64,000 bases of DNA, taken from the NCBI RefSeq assembly GCF_000148645.1, contig NC_014541.1:4215160-4279159 (forward strand), in the 5' to 3' direction. The position numbers and the translations under genes are program-made. The notes under the pieces are model-generated. The model made no database searches and had not been told where the DNA came from. It worked only from the letters and a program-made list of their open reading frames with translations. Positions 18,837 to 27,891 of the stretch are shown in pieces. This stretch comes from Ferrimonas balearica DSM 9799 (GTDB lineage Bacteria; Pseudomonadota; Gammaproteobacteria; Enterobacterales; Shewanellaceae). Every line of letters begins with the position of its first letter. Within the stretch, counting starts at the first letter, position 1.

Positions 18837-20609
18837 TTACGCGGACTCCTGCTCGCTGAATAGCGCGTCGATAAAGGCCTGGCTTTCGAATGGACGCAGA
18901 TCGTCAATCCCTTCACCAACGCCGATGTAACGTACTGGTATACCAAACTTATCCGCCAGAGCGAAGATCACGCCGCCCTTGGCGGTGCCATCCAGTTTGG
19001 TCAGGGTCAGGCCGGTCAGCCCCACCGCTTCGTTAAAGATCTGGGCCTGGCTGATGGCGTTCTGGCCGGTGCTGGCGTCCAGAGTGAGCATCACTTCGTG
19101 CGGCGCGTTCTCATCCAGCTTCTTCATCACCCGGACGATCTTCTTCAGCTCGTCCATCAGGTGGGCCTTGTTCTGCAGGCGGCCGGCGGTGTCCGCAATC
19201 AATACATCCACGTTACGCGCTTTGGCAGCCTGCAGGGCATCGAAGATCACGGAGGCACTGTCGGCACCGGTGTGCTGGGCAATCACCGGAATGTTGTTGC
19301 GGTCACCCCAAACCTGCAGCTGCTCAACCGCCGCGGCACGGAAGGTATCCCCCGCCGCCAGCATGACGGATTTGCCTTCCGCCTGGAACTGCTTGGCCAG
19401 CTTGCCGATGGTGGTGGTCTTACCCACGCCATTTACCCCCACCATCAGGATCACGAAGGGGCCGTTGGGATTCTCAATCACCAGCGGCTGATCCACTTTG
19501 GACAGGGTGTCTTTCAGCTCAGATTTCAGGTGAGCAAACAGCGCGTCGGAATCTTTCAGCTCGCCGAAGCTGGCTTTGTCGGTCAGGCTGTCGATGATGC
19601 GGGAGGTGGTTTCCACCCCAACGTCCGCCAGCAGCAGCTGGGTTTCCAGCTCCTCAAACAGCTCATCGTCGATCTTCTTGCCCTTAAACAGGGCCATAAA
19701 GCCGCCACCAATGTTTTCACTGGTGCGACGCAGACCGGCTTTCAGGCGGGCAAAGAAACCCTGCTTTTCCGGCGCTTCTGCGGCGGATTGCTCAGCCGCA
19801 GCGTTTTCGGCAGCAATGCGCTCGGCTTCAGCCTGTTCAGCCGCTACGCGCTCGGCCTCAAGGCGTTCCGCTTCAGCTTGCTCAGCAGCAACACGCTCGG
19901 CTTCGATGCGAGCCGCTTCAGCTTGCTCAGCAGCAGCACGCTCCGCTTCGATGCGAGCCGCTTCAGCCTGCTCAGCAGCCACACGCTCCGCTTCGATGCG
20001 AGCCGCTTCGGCCTGCTCGGCAGCAACACGCTCCGCTTCGATACGAGCCGCTTCAGCCTGCTCGGCAGCAACCCGTTCCGCTTCGATGCGAGCCGCTTCG
20101 GCCTGCTCGGCAGCCACACGCTCCGCTTCGATGCGTTCCGCTTCAGCCTGCTCAGCAGCAACCCGTTCCGCTTCAATACGGGCCGCTTCGGCCTGCTCAG
20201 CAGCTACACGCTCGGCTTCGATGCGGGCCGCTTCGGCCTGCTCGGCGGCAACACGCTCGGCTTCGATACGGGCCGCTTCAGCCTGCTCGGCAGCCACACG
20301 TTCGGCTTCGATGCGAGCCGCTTCGGCCTGCTCGGCAGCCACGCGCTCCGCTTCGATACGGGCCGCTTCGGCCTGCTCTGCGGCCACACGCTCGGCTTCG
20401 ATACGGGCCGCTTCGGCCTGCTCGGCAGCAACACGCTCGGCTTCGATGCGCTCCGCTTCAGCCTGTTCGGCAGCAAGGCGTTCCGCTTCCAGACGCTCCG
20501 CTTCGGCCTGTTCTGCACTGGCCTGCTGGGCGGATTCGGTTACTTCGGGGCGCTGCGGCGCCTCCTCCTTTTTCTCCCGGCGAAACCAGGAAAATAAGCC
20601 TTTGGCCAT
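18837..20609 (-). CDS. ftsY: Signal recognition particle receptor FtsY with repeat-rich N-domain
   Basis: 590 residues, longer than E. coli FtsY (497). The start [11 protein letters not shown] is the conserved membrane-targeting end. Residues 32-271 are sixteen uninterrupted 15-residue units of the type [15 protein letters not shown], a probable charged helical rod. The N domain starts near 285 and the G domain follows: GVNGVGKT (391-398), DTAGR (473-477) and [10 protein letters not shown] (from 537) are intact. The protein receives SRP-ribosome complexes at the membrane and hydrolyses GTP with Ffh. First gene of ftsYEX; divergent from rsmD. Confidence 0.97.
   Translation of the reverse strand: MAKGLFSWFRREKKEEAPQRPEVTESAQQASAEQAEAERLEAERLAAEQAEAERIEAERVAAEQAEAARIEAERVAAEQAEAARIEAERVAAEQAEAARIEAERVAAEQAEAARIEAERVAAEQAEAARIEAERVAAEQAEAARIEAERVAAEQAEAERIEAERVAAEQAEAARIEAERVAAEQAEAARIEAERVAAEQAEAARIEAERVAAEQAEAARIEAERAAAEQAEAARIEAERVAAEQAEAERLEAERVAAEQAEAERIAAENAAAEQSAAEAPEKQGFFARLKAGLRRTSENIGGGFMALFKGKKIDDELFEELETQLLLADVGVETTSRIIDSLTDKASFGELKDSDALFAHLKSELKDTLSKVDQPLVIENPNGPFVILMVGVNGVGKTTTIGKLAKQFQAEGKSVMLAAGDTFRAAAVEQLQVWGDRNNIPVIAQHTGADSASVIFDALQAAKARNVDVLIADTAGRLQNKAHLMDELKKIVRVMKKLDENAPHEVMLTLDASTGQNAISQAQIFNEAVGLTGLTLTKLDGTAKGGVIFALADKFGIPVRYIGVGEGIDDLRPFESQAFIDALFSEQESA
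19797..20516 (-). repeat. Sixteen 45-bp tandem repeats in ftsY
   Basis: Exactly 720 bp of in-frame 45-bp units encode FtsY residues 32-271. Units differ mostly at synonymous sites and at two residues (Ala/Glu before Arg, Ile/Leu after it). The repeats leave several other frames open on both strands; those are artefacts. Confidence 0.95.
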
Positions 20610-20724
20610 CTTTTCTTACCCTTTACTGCCGGCCGGGCTGACAACACCCGCCCGGGCCTTGCTAAAATAGCGATTTTTCTGGGGCCTTAGTCTACCCAGA
20701 ATTACCGCAAAAACCGAGGTCACC

Positions 20725-21345
20725 ATGGCGAGAGCCCCCCGTCGTAACGCCAATCCACGCTCCGAATCCCGAACTCCGGGACAGATCCGCCTTATCGGCG
20801 GCCAGTGGCGTGGTCGCAAGCTGCCGGTGACCGATGTGGTAGGTCTGCGCCCCACCACTGATCGGGTGCGGGAAACCCTATTTAACTGGCTGATGCAGGA
20901 CACCCGTGGTGCCCGTGTGCTGGACTGCTTTGCCGGCAGCGGTGCGCTGTCACTGGAAGCGCTGTCCCGCTTTGCCGCCAGCGCCACCATGCTGGAACTG
21001 GACAGCGCTGCGGCGCGCCAGTTGATGGCCAACCTGGCCACCCTGAAGGCCGACAACGGCAAAGTGATCAGCGGTGACAGTCTGGCGTTTCTGGCCAAAC
21101 CGGCCGAGGCGCCTTACGACATCGTGTTTATCGACCCGCCGTTCCGCAAAGGGTTGTTGGCGCCCTGCATCGAACACCTGAGCCAAAATGGCTATCTGCG
21201 CCCCGGCACCTGGATCTATCTGGAAACCGAATCCGAACTCGATATGCCTGCGCTGCCCGCCGGCTGGTCACTGCATCGGGAGAAAGTGGCTGGCCAGGTG
21301 GCGTTCCGTCTCTATCAATACCGACCCACTGAGAACCCTGTATGA
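20725..21345 (+). CDS. rsmD: 16S rRNA (guanine966-N2)-methyltransferase
   Basis: 206 residues. IRLIGGQWRGRKLPV, LRPTTDRVRETLFNWL, the SAM-binding LDCFAGSGALSLEAL and the catalytic IDPPFRKG motif identify RsmD, which methylates G966 of 16S rRNA. The N-terminal extension is Arg-rich. Divergent from ftsY across 115 nt, as in E. coli. The stop overlaps the next gene by 4 nt (ATGA). Confidence 0.95.
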   Translation: MARAPRRNANPRSESRTPGQIRLIGGQWRGRKLPVTDVVGLRPTTDRVRETLFNWLMQDTRGARVLDCFAGSGALSLEALSRFAASATMLELDSAAARQLMANLATLKADNGKVISGDSLAFLAKPAEAPYDIVFIDPPFRKGLLAPCIEHLSQNGYLRPGTWIYLETESELDMPALPAGWSLHREKVAGQVAFRLYQYRPTENPV

Positions 21346-21608
21346 CCCAGTTCCTGTCCTGGGCCAAGGCCGGCATGGCCGCCGCCTGGCTGATCATGAT
21401 CGTTAACCTGATTTTCCCCTGGCCAGCGCCCTATCATCTGGCGCTGCAGATCCTGTTGCAGATCACCCTGGCCGGCCACCTGGCGATCTGCGGCGGTTTC
21501 CGCGTGCGCCAGGGCAAGCCGTTGAGCTGGGCCCACTACCGCGAACTGATGCTCTACGGGGTGTTTGCCCTGCTCAGCTGGCGCCATCAGGCGCGTTCCG
21601 GCGAGTAA
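21342..21608 (+). CDS. DUF1145 family membrane protein (YhhL-like)
   Basis: 88 residues with two hydrophobic helices (~10-30 and ~34-50) and a third weaker one near 70-82; LIMIVNLIFPWP and YRELMLYGVFALLSWRHQ resemble the DUF1145/YhhL family found next to rsmD in enterics. Inner-membrane protein of unknown function, translationally coupled to rsmD. Confidence 0.78.
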   Translation: MTQFLSWAKAGMAAAWLIMIVNLIFPWPAPYHLALQILLQITLAGHLAICGGFRVRQGKPLSWAHYRELMLYGVFALLSWRHQARSGE

Positions 21609-21615
21609 ACGAATG

Positions 21616-21635
21616 CGGGGGCCTATTGGCCCCCG
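21616..21635. terminator. Hairpin between convergent yhhL-like and yhgN-like genes
   Basis: CGGGGGCC / GGCCCCCG with a TATT loop. The stem is strong but a long T-run is lacking on either side, so termination efficiency is uncertain. Confidence 0.6.
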
Positions 21636-21639
21636 TAAG

Positions 21640-22233
21640 TTACTTTCCGATCGCCAGGTATTGGGCGATGCCATCGAGGAACATCTGCACCGAGATCATC
21701 ACCAGCACCATCCCCATCAGGCGCTCCAGCGCCACCAGGCCACGCTCACCCAGCAAGCGGTGGAACAGGCCGGAGAACATCAGGATGGCGGCGGAGATGC
21801 CCCAGGAGAGCAGCAGGGCGATGGTCCAATCCATCATCTTGCCTGGTTCGGTATGTGCCAGCAGCAACAGCGCGGCCAATACCGAGGGGCCCGCAATCAG
21901 TGGGATCGCCAGTGGCACCAGAAACGGTTCCTGACCGGCATCGAGTCCGGTTACCCCTCCGGGGGTGGGGAAGATCATGCGAATCGCGATCAGGAACAGG
22001 ATGATGCCGCCGGCAATGGACACCGACTCGGTACGCAGGTTGAGGAACGACAGCATCGCTTCACCGGCGTAGAGGAAAAGCAGCATAATGCCGAGGGCAA
22101 ACAGCAACTCGCGGATCAGGATGATGCGACGGCGCTTGGGATCAACGTGACGCAGGACCGACAGAAAGATTGGCATATTGCCCAGCGGGTCCATGATCAG
22201 GAACAGCATCACCGCCGCAGACAGGATATCCAT
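21640..22233 (-). CDS. MarC family integral membrane protein (YhgN-like)
   Basis: 197 residues, six predicted transmembrane helices. LIMDPLGNMPIFLSVL near the N-terminus and PLAIPLIAGPSVLAALLLL are MarC/YhgN signatures. The family is sometimes annotated as antibiotic transporters or NAAT amino-acid transporters, but function is not established. GGAG lies 8 nt before the ATG. Divergent from the HD-GYP gene. Confidence 0.85.
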   Translation of the reverse strand: MDILSAAVMLFLIMDPLGNMPIFLSVLRHVDPKRRRIILIRELLFALGIMLLFLYAGEAMLSFLNLRTESVSIAGGIILFLIAIRMIFPTPGGVTGLDAGQEPFLVPLAIPLIAGPSVLAALLLLAHTEPGKMMDWTIALLLSWGISAAILMFSGLFHRLLGERGLVALERLMGMVLVMISVQMFLDGIAQYLAIGK

Positions 22234-22284
22234 TAAGAAAACTCCAATTTATCGACTGCACACTTCTGTTTTACTGAACAAAAG

Positions 22285-22290
22285 TATAAT
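22285..22290 (+). promoter_or_regulatory. Possible -10 element for the HD-GYP gene
   Basis: A perfect TATAAT in an AT-rich stretch 63 nt before the predicted start codon. No good -35 at 16-18 nt spacing was seen, so the element is tentative. Confidence 0.4.
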
Positions 22291-22352
22291 TTATTCGTCT
22301 CCGCAAAATGGTACCACCCGACCAGGACGATTCGGTTGGGAATGCAAAAACT

Positions 22353-23519
22353 ATGATCAAAACCCTGCCGGTCAACCAAGTGACTCTGGGCATGTACGTG
22401 GTGGATATCCCCGGCCATTCAATGATGGCCATCCGCCAGCAAGGATACATTCGTACACCGGAAATGCTGACCCTGCTGCGTAAGCAGGGGGTGAAACGCG
22501 TTGTTATCGACACCAGCCGCTCGCTGACCCGTGTGGCAACACCGACCGCACCCAAAGCGCCGGAACAGGCCAAGTCTGCCCCCGCCAAGGCTTCCCTCAA
22601 GGAGGAGATGCCCCGCGCCCGTAAACTGTACAACCAGGCTCGCCAACTGCAGCACCGGATGATGCACGACGTCAAACTGGGCAAACAGCTTGAACTGGAG
22701 CCGGTTGAGCAGATGGCGGATCAGTTCATCAGCAGCGTATTCCGCAATGCCAGCGCCCTGAACTGCCTGCGCCTGATCAAGGACAAAGACGACTACCTGT
22801 TGGAACACTCCATCGGCGTGTCGATCCTGATGACCCTGTTCGCCCGCCACCTTGGCTACAGTGGCAGCGTCCTGCACAAAATCTGTGTGGGTTCACTGCT
22901 GCACGACATCGGCAAGGTGATGATCCCAAGCGAGATCCTCAACAAGCCCGGCAAACTCACCGATGAAGAGTTTGTCATTATGAAAAGCCATGCCGCCCAC
23001 AGCCGCGACATCATCCAGTCCACGCCCGGCATCAGCCCCATCAGTCTTGATGTGGCCGCGATGCACCATGAGAAACTGGATGGCACGGGCTACCCCGATG
23101 GGCTCAAAGGCGAAGAGATCACCACCTATGGCCGTATGATTGCCATCTGTGACATCTACGATGCCATTACCGCAGACCGCAGTTACCACAAGGGCGCGCC
23201 ACCGACGGTGGCACTCAAACGCTTGCTGGAGATGACCCCACACCAGCTGGATCGGGAACTGATGCAGGCGTTTATTCAGTGCATCGGTGTTTATCCGCCG
23301 GGCACCATGGTGGAGCTGTCCAACGGTTTGCTGGCGGTGGTGCAGGAAACCAATGAGGGTAAACCGCTGAAACCCATCGTTAAAGCGGTCTACAATCCGA
23401 AGAGCCGAACCCACGTGATGGCCACGGTGATCGACCTGTCGTCACCGCACTGCAGCGACAAGATTGTGCGGGCCGTCAGCCCCCGTGATTATCGGTTGGA
23501 ACTGGACAACTACCTCTAA
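22353..23519 (+). CDS. HD-GYP domain c-di-GMP phosphodiesterase with DUF3391
   Basis: 388 residues. The N-terminal DUF3391 domain begins IKTLPVNQVTLGMYVV; the HD-GYP domain (~145-330) shows LLHDIGKVMIP, HAAHSRDI, MHHEKLDGTGYPDGLKG and ICDIYDAITADRSYHKG, so the metal-binding His/Asp residues and the GYP motif are intact. Such proteins hydrolyse c-di-GMP to GMP. The frame opens 15 codons upstream, but the family start MIKTLPV was chosen even though no clear Shine-Dalgarno precedes it. Cytoplasmic, no transmembrane segments. Confidence 0.9.
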   Translation: MIKTLPVNQVTLGMYVVDIPGHSMMAIRQQGYIRTPEMLTLLRKQGVKRVVIDTSRSLTRVATPTAPKAPEQAKSAPAKASLKEEMPRARKLYNQARQLQHRMMHDVKLGKQLELEPVEQMADQFISSVFRNASALNCLRLIKDKDDYLLEHSIGVSILMTLFARHLGYSGSVLHKICVGSLLHDIGKVMIPSEILNKPGKLTDEEFVIMKSHAAHSRDIIQSTPGISPISLDVAAMHHEKLDGTGYPDGLKGEEITTYGRMIAICDIYDAITADRSYHKGAPPTVALKRLLEMTPHQLDRELMQAFIQCIGVYPPGTMVELSNGLLAVVQETNEGKPLKPIVKAVYNPKSRTHVMATVIDLSSPHCSDKIVRAVSPRDYRLELDNYL

Positions 23520-23566
23520 CGCTTATACCTTGGCGCCCCCCCGCCAAGGTGTGTCCGGAGACCACA

Positions 23567-24352
23567 ATGAACTACCTGATCGCCAGTGTTCTTATCCTGG
23601 CCGTTGGCCCGTTGCTTTATCACGGCTTTCGCCACCAAACCCGCGTGCTCGATGCCATTGGTGCCTTTGTGGTGGTGTCGCTGTTTGGCCTGGTGCTGTT
23701 CGATATCCTGCCGGAACTTTGGCATCACGGCGGTTTCTGGGTGGTGCCCGCCATCCTGCTCGGTTTCTTTGGCCCCACGCTGGCGGAGAAGGCGTTCCAT
23801 CGTCACTCCCGATTGGCCCACAACCTGACCCTTGCGCTGGGCCTGACCGGCCTGCTGGTGCACACCTTGACCGATGGCAGTGCCATCTACCTGGTCAGCC
23901 AGCAGCAGGCCAATGACCTGCTGGCGCTGGGGGTGGTGCTGCATAACCTGCCGGCGGGCCTCGCTATCTGGTGGCTGCTGCGACCGCAGTTTGGCCGGGT
24001 GATCGCCGCCGCCATGTTGGGCACCCTGATGTTCTTTACCGTGGTGGGCTTCTTCCTGGGCGACGAACTGCTGGCGATGATCAGCGTTTCGGGTTCGGTA
24101 TATCTGCAAGCCTTCGTCACCGGTTCTATCCTGCACGTATTGGTGCATCGTCCCCATGAACACCATCATGAGTCGCATCACCATCATGACCACGGTCATG
24201 GCCACCGTCGCTGGCGACCGAGCCGAGGCCACTACCTGGGCAGTGCGCTGGCACTGATCTTCCTGGTGCTGGTGATGCTGTCCCATCATGAACATGGCCA
24301 CCACGGCCACCTGCACGGCGACGCAGATCCGACCCATAACCACAGCCACTAA
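23567..24352 (+). CDS. ZIP-like metal transporter with His-rich loops
   Basis: 261 residues and about eight hydrophobic helices. HTLTDGSAIYL and LHNLPAGLAIW resemble the metal-binding helices IV and V of ZIP transporters (HNxPxG pattern). A cytoplasmic or periplasmic loop near 200-222 carries more than ten His (PHEHHHESHHHHDHGHGH), and the C-terminal tail after the last helix is again His-rich. This suggests zinc, nickel or iron handling, but direction and metal cannot be told. A good Shine-Dalgarno (CCGGAG) precedes the ATG at 23567. The acyltransferase follows after 11 nt. Confidence 0.75.
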   Translation: MNYLIASVLILAVGPLLYHGFRHQTRVLDAIGAFVVVSLFGLVLFDILPELWHHGGFWVVPAILLGFFGPTLAEKAFHRHSRLAHNLTLALGLTGLLVHTLTDGSAIYLVSQQQANDLLALGVVLHNLPAGLAIWWLLRPQFGRVIAAAMLGTLMFFTVVGFFLGDELLAMISVSGSVYLQAFVTGSILHVLVHRPHEHHHESHHHHDHGHGHRRWRPSRGHYLGSALALIFLVLVMLSHHEHGHHGHLHGDADPTHNHSH

Positions 24353-24363
24353 GGAGACTGGTG

Positions 24364-24933
24364 ATGCTGGCGACCCTCTCAGCCTTTATCCTCAAATGTG
24401 CCGGTTGGCGCATCGAAGGCGCGCTGCCGGAACGCCGTAAGTACGTCGCCATCGTCGCCCCGCACACCAGCAACTGGGACTTTATTATCGGCCTGCTGGC
24501 CCGCTTCCAGCTCGACATTCCCGCCCGCTTTATCGGCAAGCACCAGCTGTTCCGGCCACCGCTGGGGTGGCTGATGCGGGCCTTGGGCGGACGTCCGGTG
24601 GTGCGCACCCAGTCCAATAATCTGGTGGAGGATGTGGTCGCCATGTTCCGGCAGGAGCCGGAATTTGTGCTGGCCCTGGCGCCCGAAGGCACCCGCAGCC
24701 CGGTGTCCCACTGGAAAACCGGCTTCTACCACATCGCCCGGGGCGCCGGCGTTCCCATCGTACCGGTGGCTCTGGATTTCCGTCATCGTGCCATCGTGAT
24801 TGGCCAGCCCCTGACCCCTGGCGAGTGCAAAGCCGCTGATATGGCCCAGTTGCTGGCCTTCTTCCGTCCCCACCGGGGCCGCTTTGCCCAGCCCATCCCG
24901 CATTACCAGCCACGGGATAAACGATCCTCATAA
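24364..24933 (+). CDS. 1-acylglycerol-3-phosphate acyltransferase-like protein
   Basis: 189 residues of the PlsC-type acyltransferase fold. The HxxxxD motif is HTSNWD and the substrate motif is APEGTRS; FIGKHQLF and PIVPVALDF are the other blocks. No N-terminal membrane anchor is evident beyond a short amphipathic stretch. AAGGAG lies 7 nt before the ATG (a GTG directly before it is less well spaced). The acyl acceptor is unknown; short stand-alone members like this are distinct from housekeeping PlsC (~245 residues). Confidence 0.82.
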   Translation: MLATLSAFILKCAGWRIEGALPERRKYVAIVAPHTSNWDFIIGLLARFQLDIPARFIGKHQLFRPPLGWLMRALGGRPVVRTQSNNLVEDVVAMFRQEPEFVLALAPEGTRSPVSHWKTGFYHIARGAGVPIVPVALDFRHRAIVIGQPLTPGECKAADMAQLLAFFRPHRGRFAQPIPHYQPRDKRSS

Positions 24934-24936
24934 AAA

Positions 24937-24958
24937 ACGCCCCGCAGATGCGGGGCGT
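24937..24958 (-). terminator. Terminator between acyltransferase and MscS-type genes
   Basis: ACGCCCCGC / GCGGGGCGT with a 4-nt loop. On the minus strand a six-T run follows, serving the channel gene; the plus-strand tail is weaker. Confidence 0.8.
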
Positions 24959-24965
24959 GCTCGTT

Positions 24966-26243
24966 TTAGTGCCCAAAGGGGCGTCCCATCTGCCTCAGGT
25001 CAGCACCGGTGGGTTTCTGCATCGCGCGCAGCTCAAACTGCGGCAGCACCGCCAGGGCGTGGTCAAAGATGTCCGCCTGTATCCCTTCGTAGATCGGCCA
25101 ACGGGTGTCGTTGGTAAAGCAGTAGATCTCCATGGGCAGGCCATTTTCCGTGGGCTCCAGCTGGCGCACCATCAGGGTCATCTCCTTGAGGATCATGGGA
25201 TGATGCTCAAGGTAGGCCTGCAGATAAGCCCGGAAGCAACCCAGGTTGGTCAGCTTGCGGCCATTGGCCGGCTGCTCCAGATGGGGCACGCCCGCATTCG
25301 CTTCGGTCAGCTCCTTGCGCTTATTGGCCAGATGCGGACGCATCAACTCGATCTGATCCAGGCGCTCATACAGGGCTTCATCGAGAAAACGCACGGAATG
25401 CAGGTCCAGCAACAGGGAACGCTTAATCCGGCGTCCACCGGCCTCCTGCATCCCACGCCAGTTACGGAAGGCATCCGCCACCATGGCATGCGCCGGGATC
25501 ATGGTGATGGTCTTATCAAAGTTCTGCACCTTCACCGTGGTCAGGCTCACCTCAATCACGTCACCATTGGCGCCGTATTTGTCCATCTGCACCCAGTCAC
25601 CGCGACTGACCATGCGGTTAGCGGACAACTGCACCCCGGCGACAAAGCCGAGAATGGTGTCGCGGAACACCAACAACAGCAAACCGGTCGCCACACCCAA
25701 ACCGGACAGCAGGTAAAGCGGTGACTTTTCCAGCAACACCGAGATAAACAGGATGGCGGCAACCAGAAACAGGAACAGTTTGCCCAGCTGGATAAAGCTC
25801 TGTACCGGCAGACGACGGCTGACCGGGCTTTGCAGCGCCACAGCCTGCACCGTATCCAATACCGCGAAAATCAGGCGGATCACCACCACCAGAATCAACA
25901 ACTCCAGTGCCATGGTGGCGGCATGATCCCACCAGGGCCAGGCCGCAAACACCAGTGGGGTAAACAGGTCCAGAATCACCAGCGGGACAATGATGGCGGT
26001 CTTCTCCACCACCCGGTTTTGCTTAAAGGGCCCCGCCCATGGCCCAACCAGCCGGTCACTCAGCGTGCTGATGGCGCGTCCGGCTACCCGTTTCAGCACC
26101 GCATGTCCTACCCAGGCGATCACCAGTGCGATCAGAGCCAGGATAACGAAGGTTTGCCAGTCGCTGCTCTCCACTGGCAGGCCCCATTGCTGCAACGTAT
26201 CCACCAGGCGGTGGCGCAGCCCGGAGCGAATTTCAGTGTCCAA
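24966..26243 (-). CDS. Mechanosensitive ion channel of the MscS family (YbdG-like)
   Basis: 425 residues (E. coli YbdG 415). Five N-terminal hydrophobic helices, then the MscS core: GVATGLLLLVFRDTILGFVAGVQLSANRMVSRGDWVQM corresponds to the pore-lining helix and beta domain, followed by GDVIEVSLTTVKVQNFDKTITMIPAH. The C-terminal part is extended as in YbdG. Probable role: ion efflux at hypo-osmotic shock. The start codon appears to be TTG (26243); an alternative start a few codons later cannot be excluded. Confidence 0.87.
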   Translation of the reverse strand: MDTEIRSGLRHRLVDTLQQWGLPVESSDWQTFVILALIALVIAWVGHAVLKRVAGRAISTLSDRLVGPWAGPFKQNRVVEKTAIIVPLVILDLFTPLVFAAWPWWDHAATMALELLILVVVIRLIFAVLDTVQAVALQSPVSRRLPVQSFIQLGKLFLFLVAAILFISVLLEKSPLYLLSGLGVATGLLLLVFRDTILGFVAGVQLSANRMVSRGDWVQMDKYGANGDVIEVSLTTVKVQNFDKTITMIPAHAMVADAFRNWRGMQEAGGRRIKRSLLLDLHSVRFLDEALYERLDQIELMRPHLANKRKELTEANAGVPHLEQPANGRKLTNLGCFRAYLQAYLEHHPMILKEMTLMVRQLEPTENGLPMEIYCFTNDTRWPIYEGIQADIFDHALAVLPQFELRAMQKPTGADLRQMGRPFGH

Positions 26244-26310
26244 ATCTGTATCTCGTTTGTCAGGTGATTACCCATCAGGATAGCGACCGAAACCGCCTTA
26301 AGAAACCAAA

Positions 26311-26332
26311 AACCCCCGCAATTGCGGGGGTT
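26311..26332 (-). terminator. Terminator of the hutCUH operon
   Basis: AACCCCCGC / GCGGGGGTT hairpin with AATT loop followed on the minus strand by five T; it lies 20 nt after the hutH stop. Confidence 0.87.
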
Positions 26333-26352
26333 ATCAATGGCCGGTTCGACGA

Positions 26353-27891
26353 TTACAGCGAGGGCAGCAAGGTGGCTGGGATCAAGCTGTTGTAGCGGGC
26401 CGAAGCCAGCAGAGCGGTGGCCTTTTCAATATCGGGCGCAAAGAAGCGGTCCTTATCGTAGAACGCCACGGTTTCCCGCAGCTGGGCCTTGGCGGTTTCC
26501 ACCGCTGCACTGGCTTTCAGGGGCGCACGGAAATCGAGGCCCTGGCAAGCCGCCAGCAACTCCACCGCCAGCACCCCCCGGCTGTTGGCCGCCATCTCCC
26601 GCAGACGACGGGCGGCAAAGGTCGCCATCGACACGTGGTCCTCCTGATTGGCGGAGGTGGGCAGGCTGTCCACGGAAGCCGGGTGGGCCAGTGACTTATT
26701 CTCACTGGCCAGGGCGGCGGCTGTTACCTGGGCAATCATAAAGCCGGAGTTCACTCCGCCGTTGTCCACCAGGAATGCCGGCAGTCCAGACAGGTGGCGG
26801 TCGATCAGCAGGGCGATGCGACGCTCAGCCAGGGCACCAATCTCGCTGATCGCCAGCGCCAGGTTGTCGGCGGCCATGGCGACCGGTTCGGCATGGAAGT
26901 TGCCGCCGGAGATGAAGTCCGCCCCCTCATCGGTGGGGAACACCAGCGGGTTGTCGGTAACGCCGTTGGCTTCCACCAGCAGCACCTCGGCGGCCTGACG
27001 GATCTGGGTCAGGCAGGCGCCCATTACCTGCGGCTGGCAGCGCAGAGAGTAGGGGTCCTGCACCTTATCGCAGTTGGCGTGGCTGTCGCCCAGTTCGGAT
27101 TCTGTCCCCAGCAGGTGACGGAAGGTAGCAGCAGCATCAATCTGGCCATGCTGGCCGCGGACTTCGTGCACCCGCGGGTCAAACGGACGGCGGCTGCCCA
27201 GAGCGGCTTCCACACTGATGGCACCCACTACGGAACCGCCAGCCCACAAGTCTTCGGCGTGGAACAGCCCCTCAAGCGCCAGTGCGGTGGAGGCCTGGGT
27301 GCCGTTCAGCAGGGCCAGGCCCTCTTTGGCGGCCAGGGTCATCGGTTTGAGTCCCGCCTTGGCAAGGCCATCTGTAGCCTTGATCACCTGGCCGTGATAG
27401 CGCACTTCACCTTCACCGAGCAGCGGCAGCACCATGTGGGACAGCGGGGCCAGGTCACCGGACGCGCCTACCGAACCTTTTTCCGGCACGATGGGGTAAA
27501 CCCCGGCGTTGACCAGCGCAATCAGAGCGTCGATCACCTCACGGCGGATGCCGGAGAAGCCACGGGCCAGAGAGTTGATCTTCAACACCATCATCAACCG
27601 CACGGTGGCGTCGTTCATCGGCTCACCGGTACCGGCGGCGTGGGACAGAACGATGGAGCGTTGCAGCAACTCCAGATCATCCTTGGCGATGCGGGTGTTG
27701 GCCAACAGACCAAAGCCGGTGTTGATGCCGTACACCACCTGGTCACGTTCAATCACCTGGGCCACCGCAGCGGCGCTGGCATCGATGGCCGGGTAGGCGG
27801 CCTCATCCAGTACCAGGTTGACACCCTCGCGGCTGATGGCACGCAGTTGGGGCAGGCTCAGCTGGCCAGGATTCAGGGTCAGGTTCAGCAT
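26353..27891 (-). CDS. hutH: Histidine ammonia-lyase
   Basis: 512 residues; first step of histidine catabolism, giving trans-urocanate and ammonia. [14 protein letters not shown] contains the Ala-Ser-Gly triad (143-145) that cyclises to the MIO electrophile. Other motifs: [12 protein letters not shown] and the downstream TDNPLVF. Last gene of the minus-strand operon; its ATG overlaps the hutU stop by one base (TGATG), so translation is coupled. Confidence 0.97.
   Translation of the reverse strand: MLNLTLNPGQLSLPQLRAISREGVNLVLDEAAYPAIDASAAAVAQVIERDQVVYGINTGFGLLANTRIAKDDLELLQRSIVLSHAAGTGEPMNDATVRLMMVLKINSLARGFSGIRREVIDALIALVNAGVYPIVPEKGSVGASGDLAPLSHMVLPLLGEGEVRYHGQVIKATDGLAKAGLKPMTLAAKEGLALLNGTQASTALALEGLFHAEDLWAGGSVVGAISVEAALGSRRPFDPRVHEVRGQHGQIDAAATFRHLLGTESELGDSHANCDKVQDPYSLRCQPQVMGACLTQIRQAAEVLLVEANGVTDNPLVFPTDEGADFISGGNFHAEPVAMAADNLALAISEIGALAERRIALLIDRHLSGLPAFLVDNGGVNSGFMIAQVTAAALASENKSLAHPASVDSLPTSANQEDHVSMATFAARRLREMAANSRGVLAVELLAACQGLDFRAPLKASAAVETAKAQLRETVAFYDKDRFFAPDIEKATALLASARYNSLIPATLLPSL

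Noticed and set aside
19797..20516. CRISPR-like array
   Set aside because: The repeats are contiguous, 45 bp, in frame with ftsY and have no spacers.
19098..20670. Open frames on the plus strand across ftsY
   Set aside because: They result from the 45-bp repeat array, which lacks stops in several frames; ftsY on the other strand is certain.
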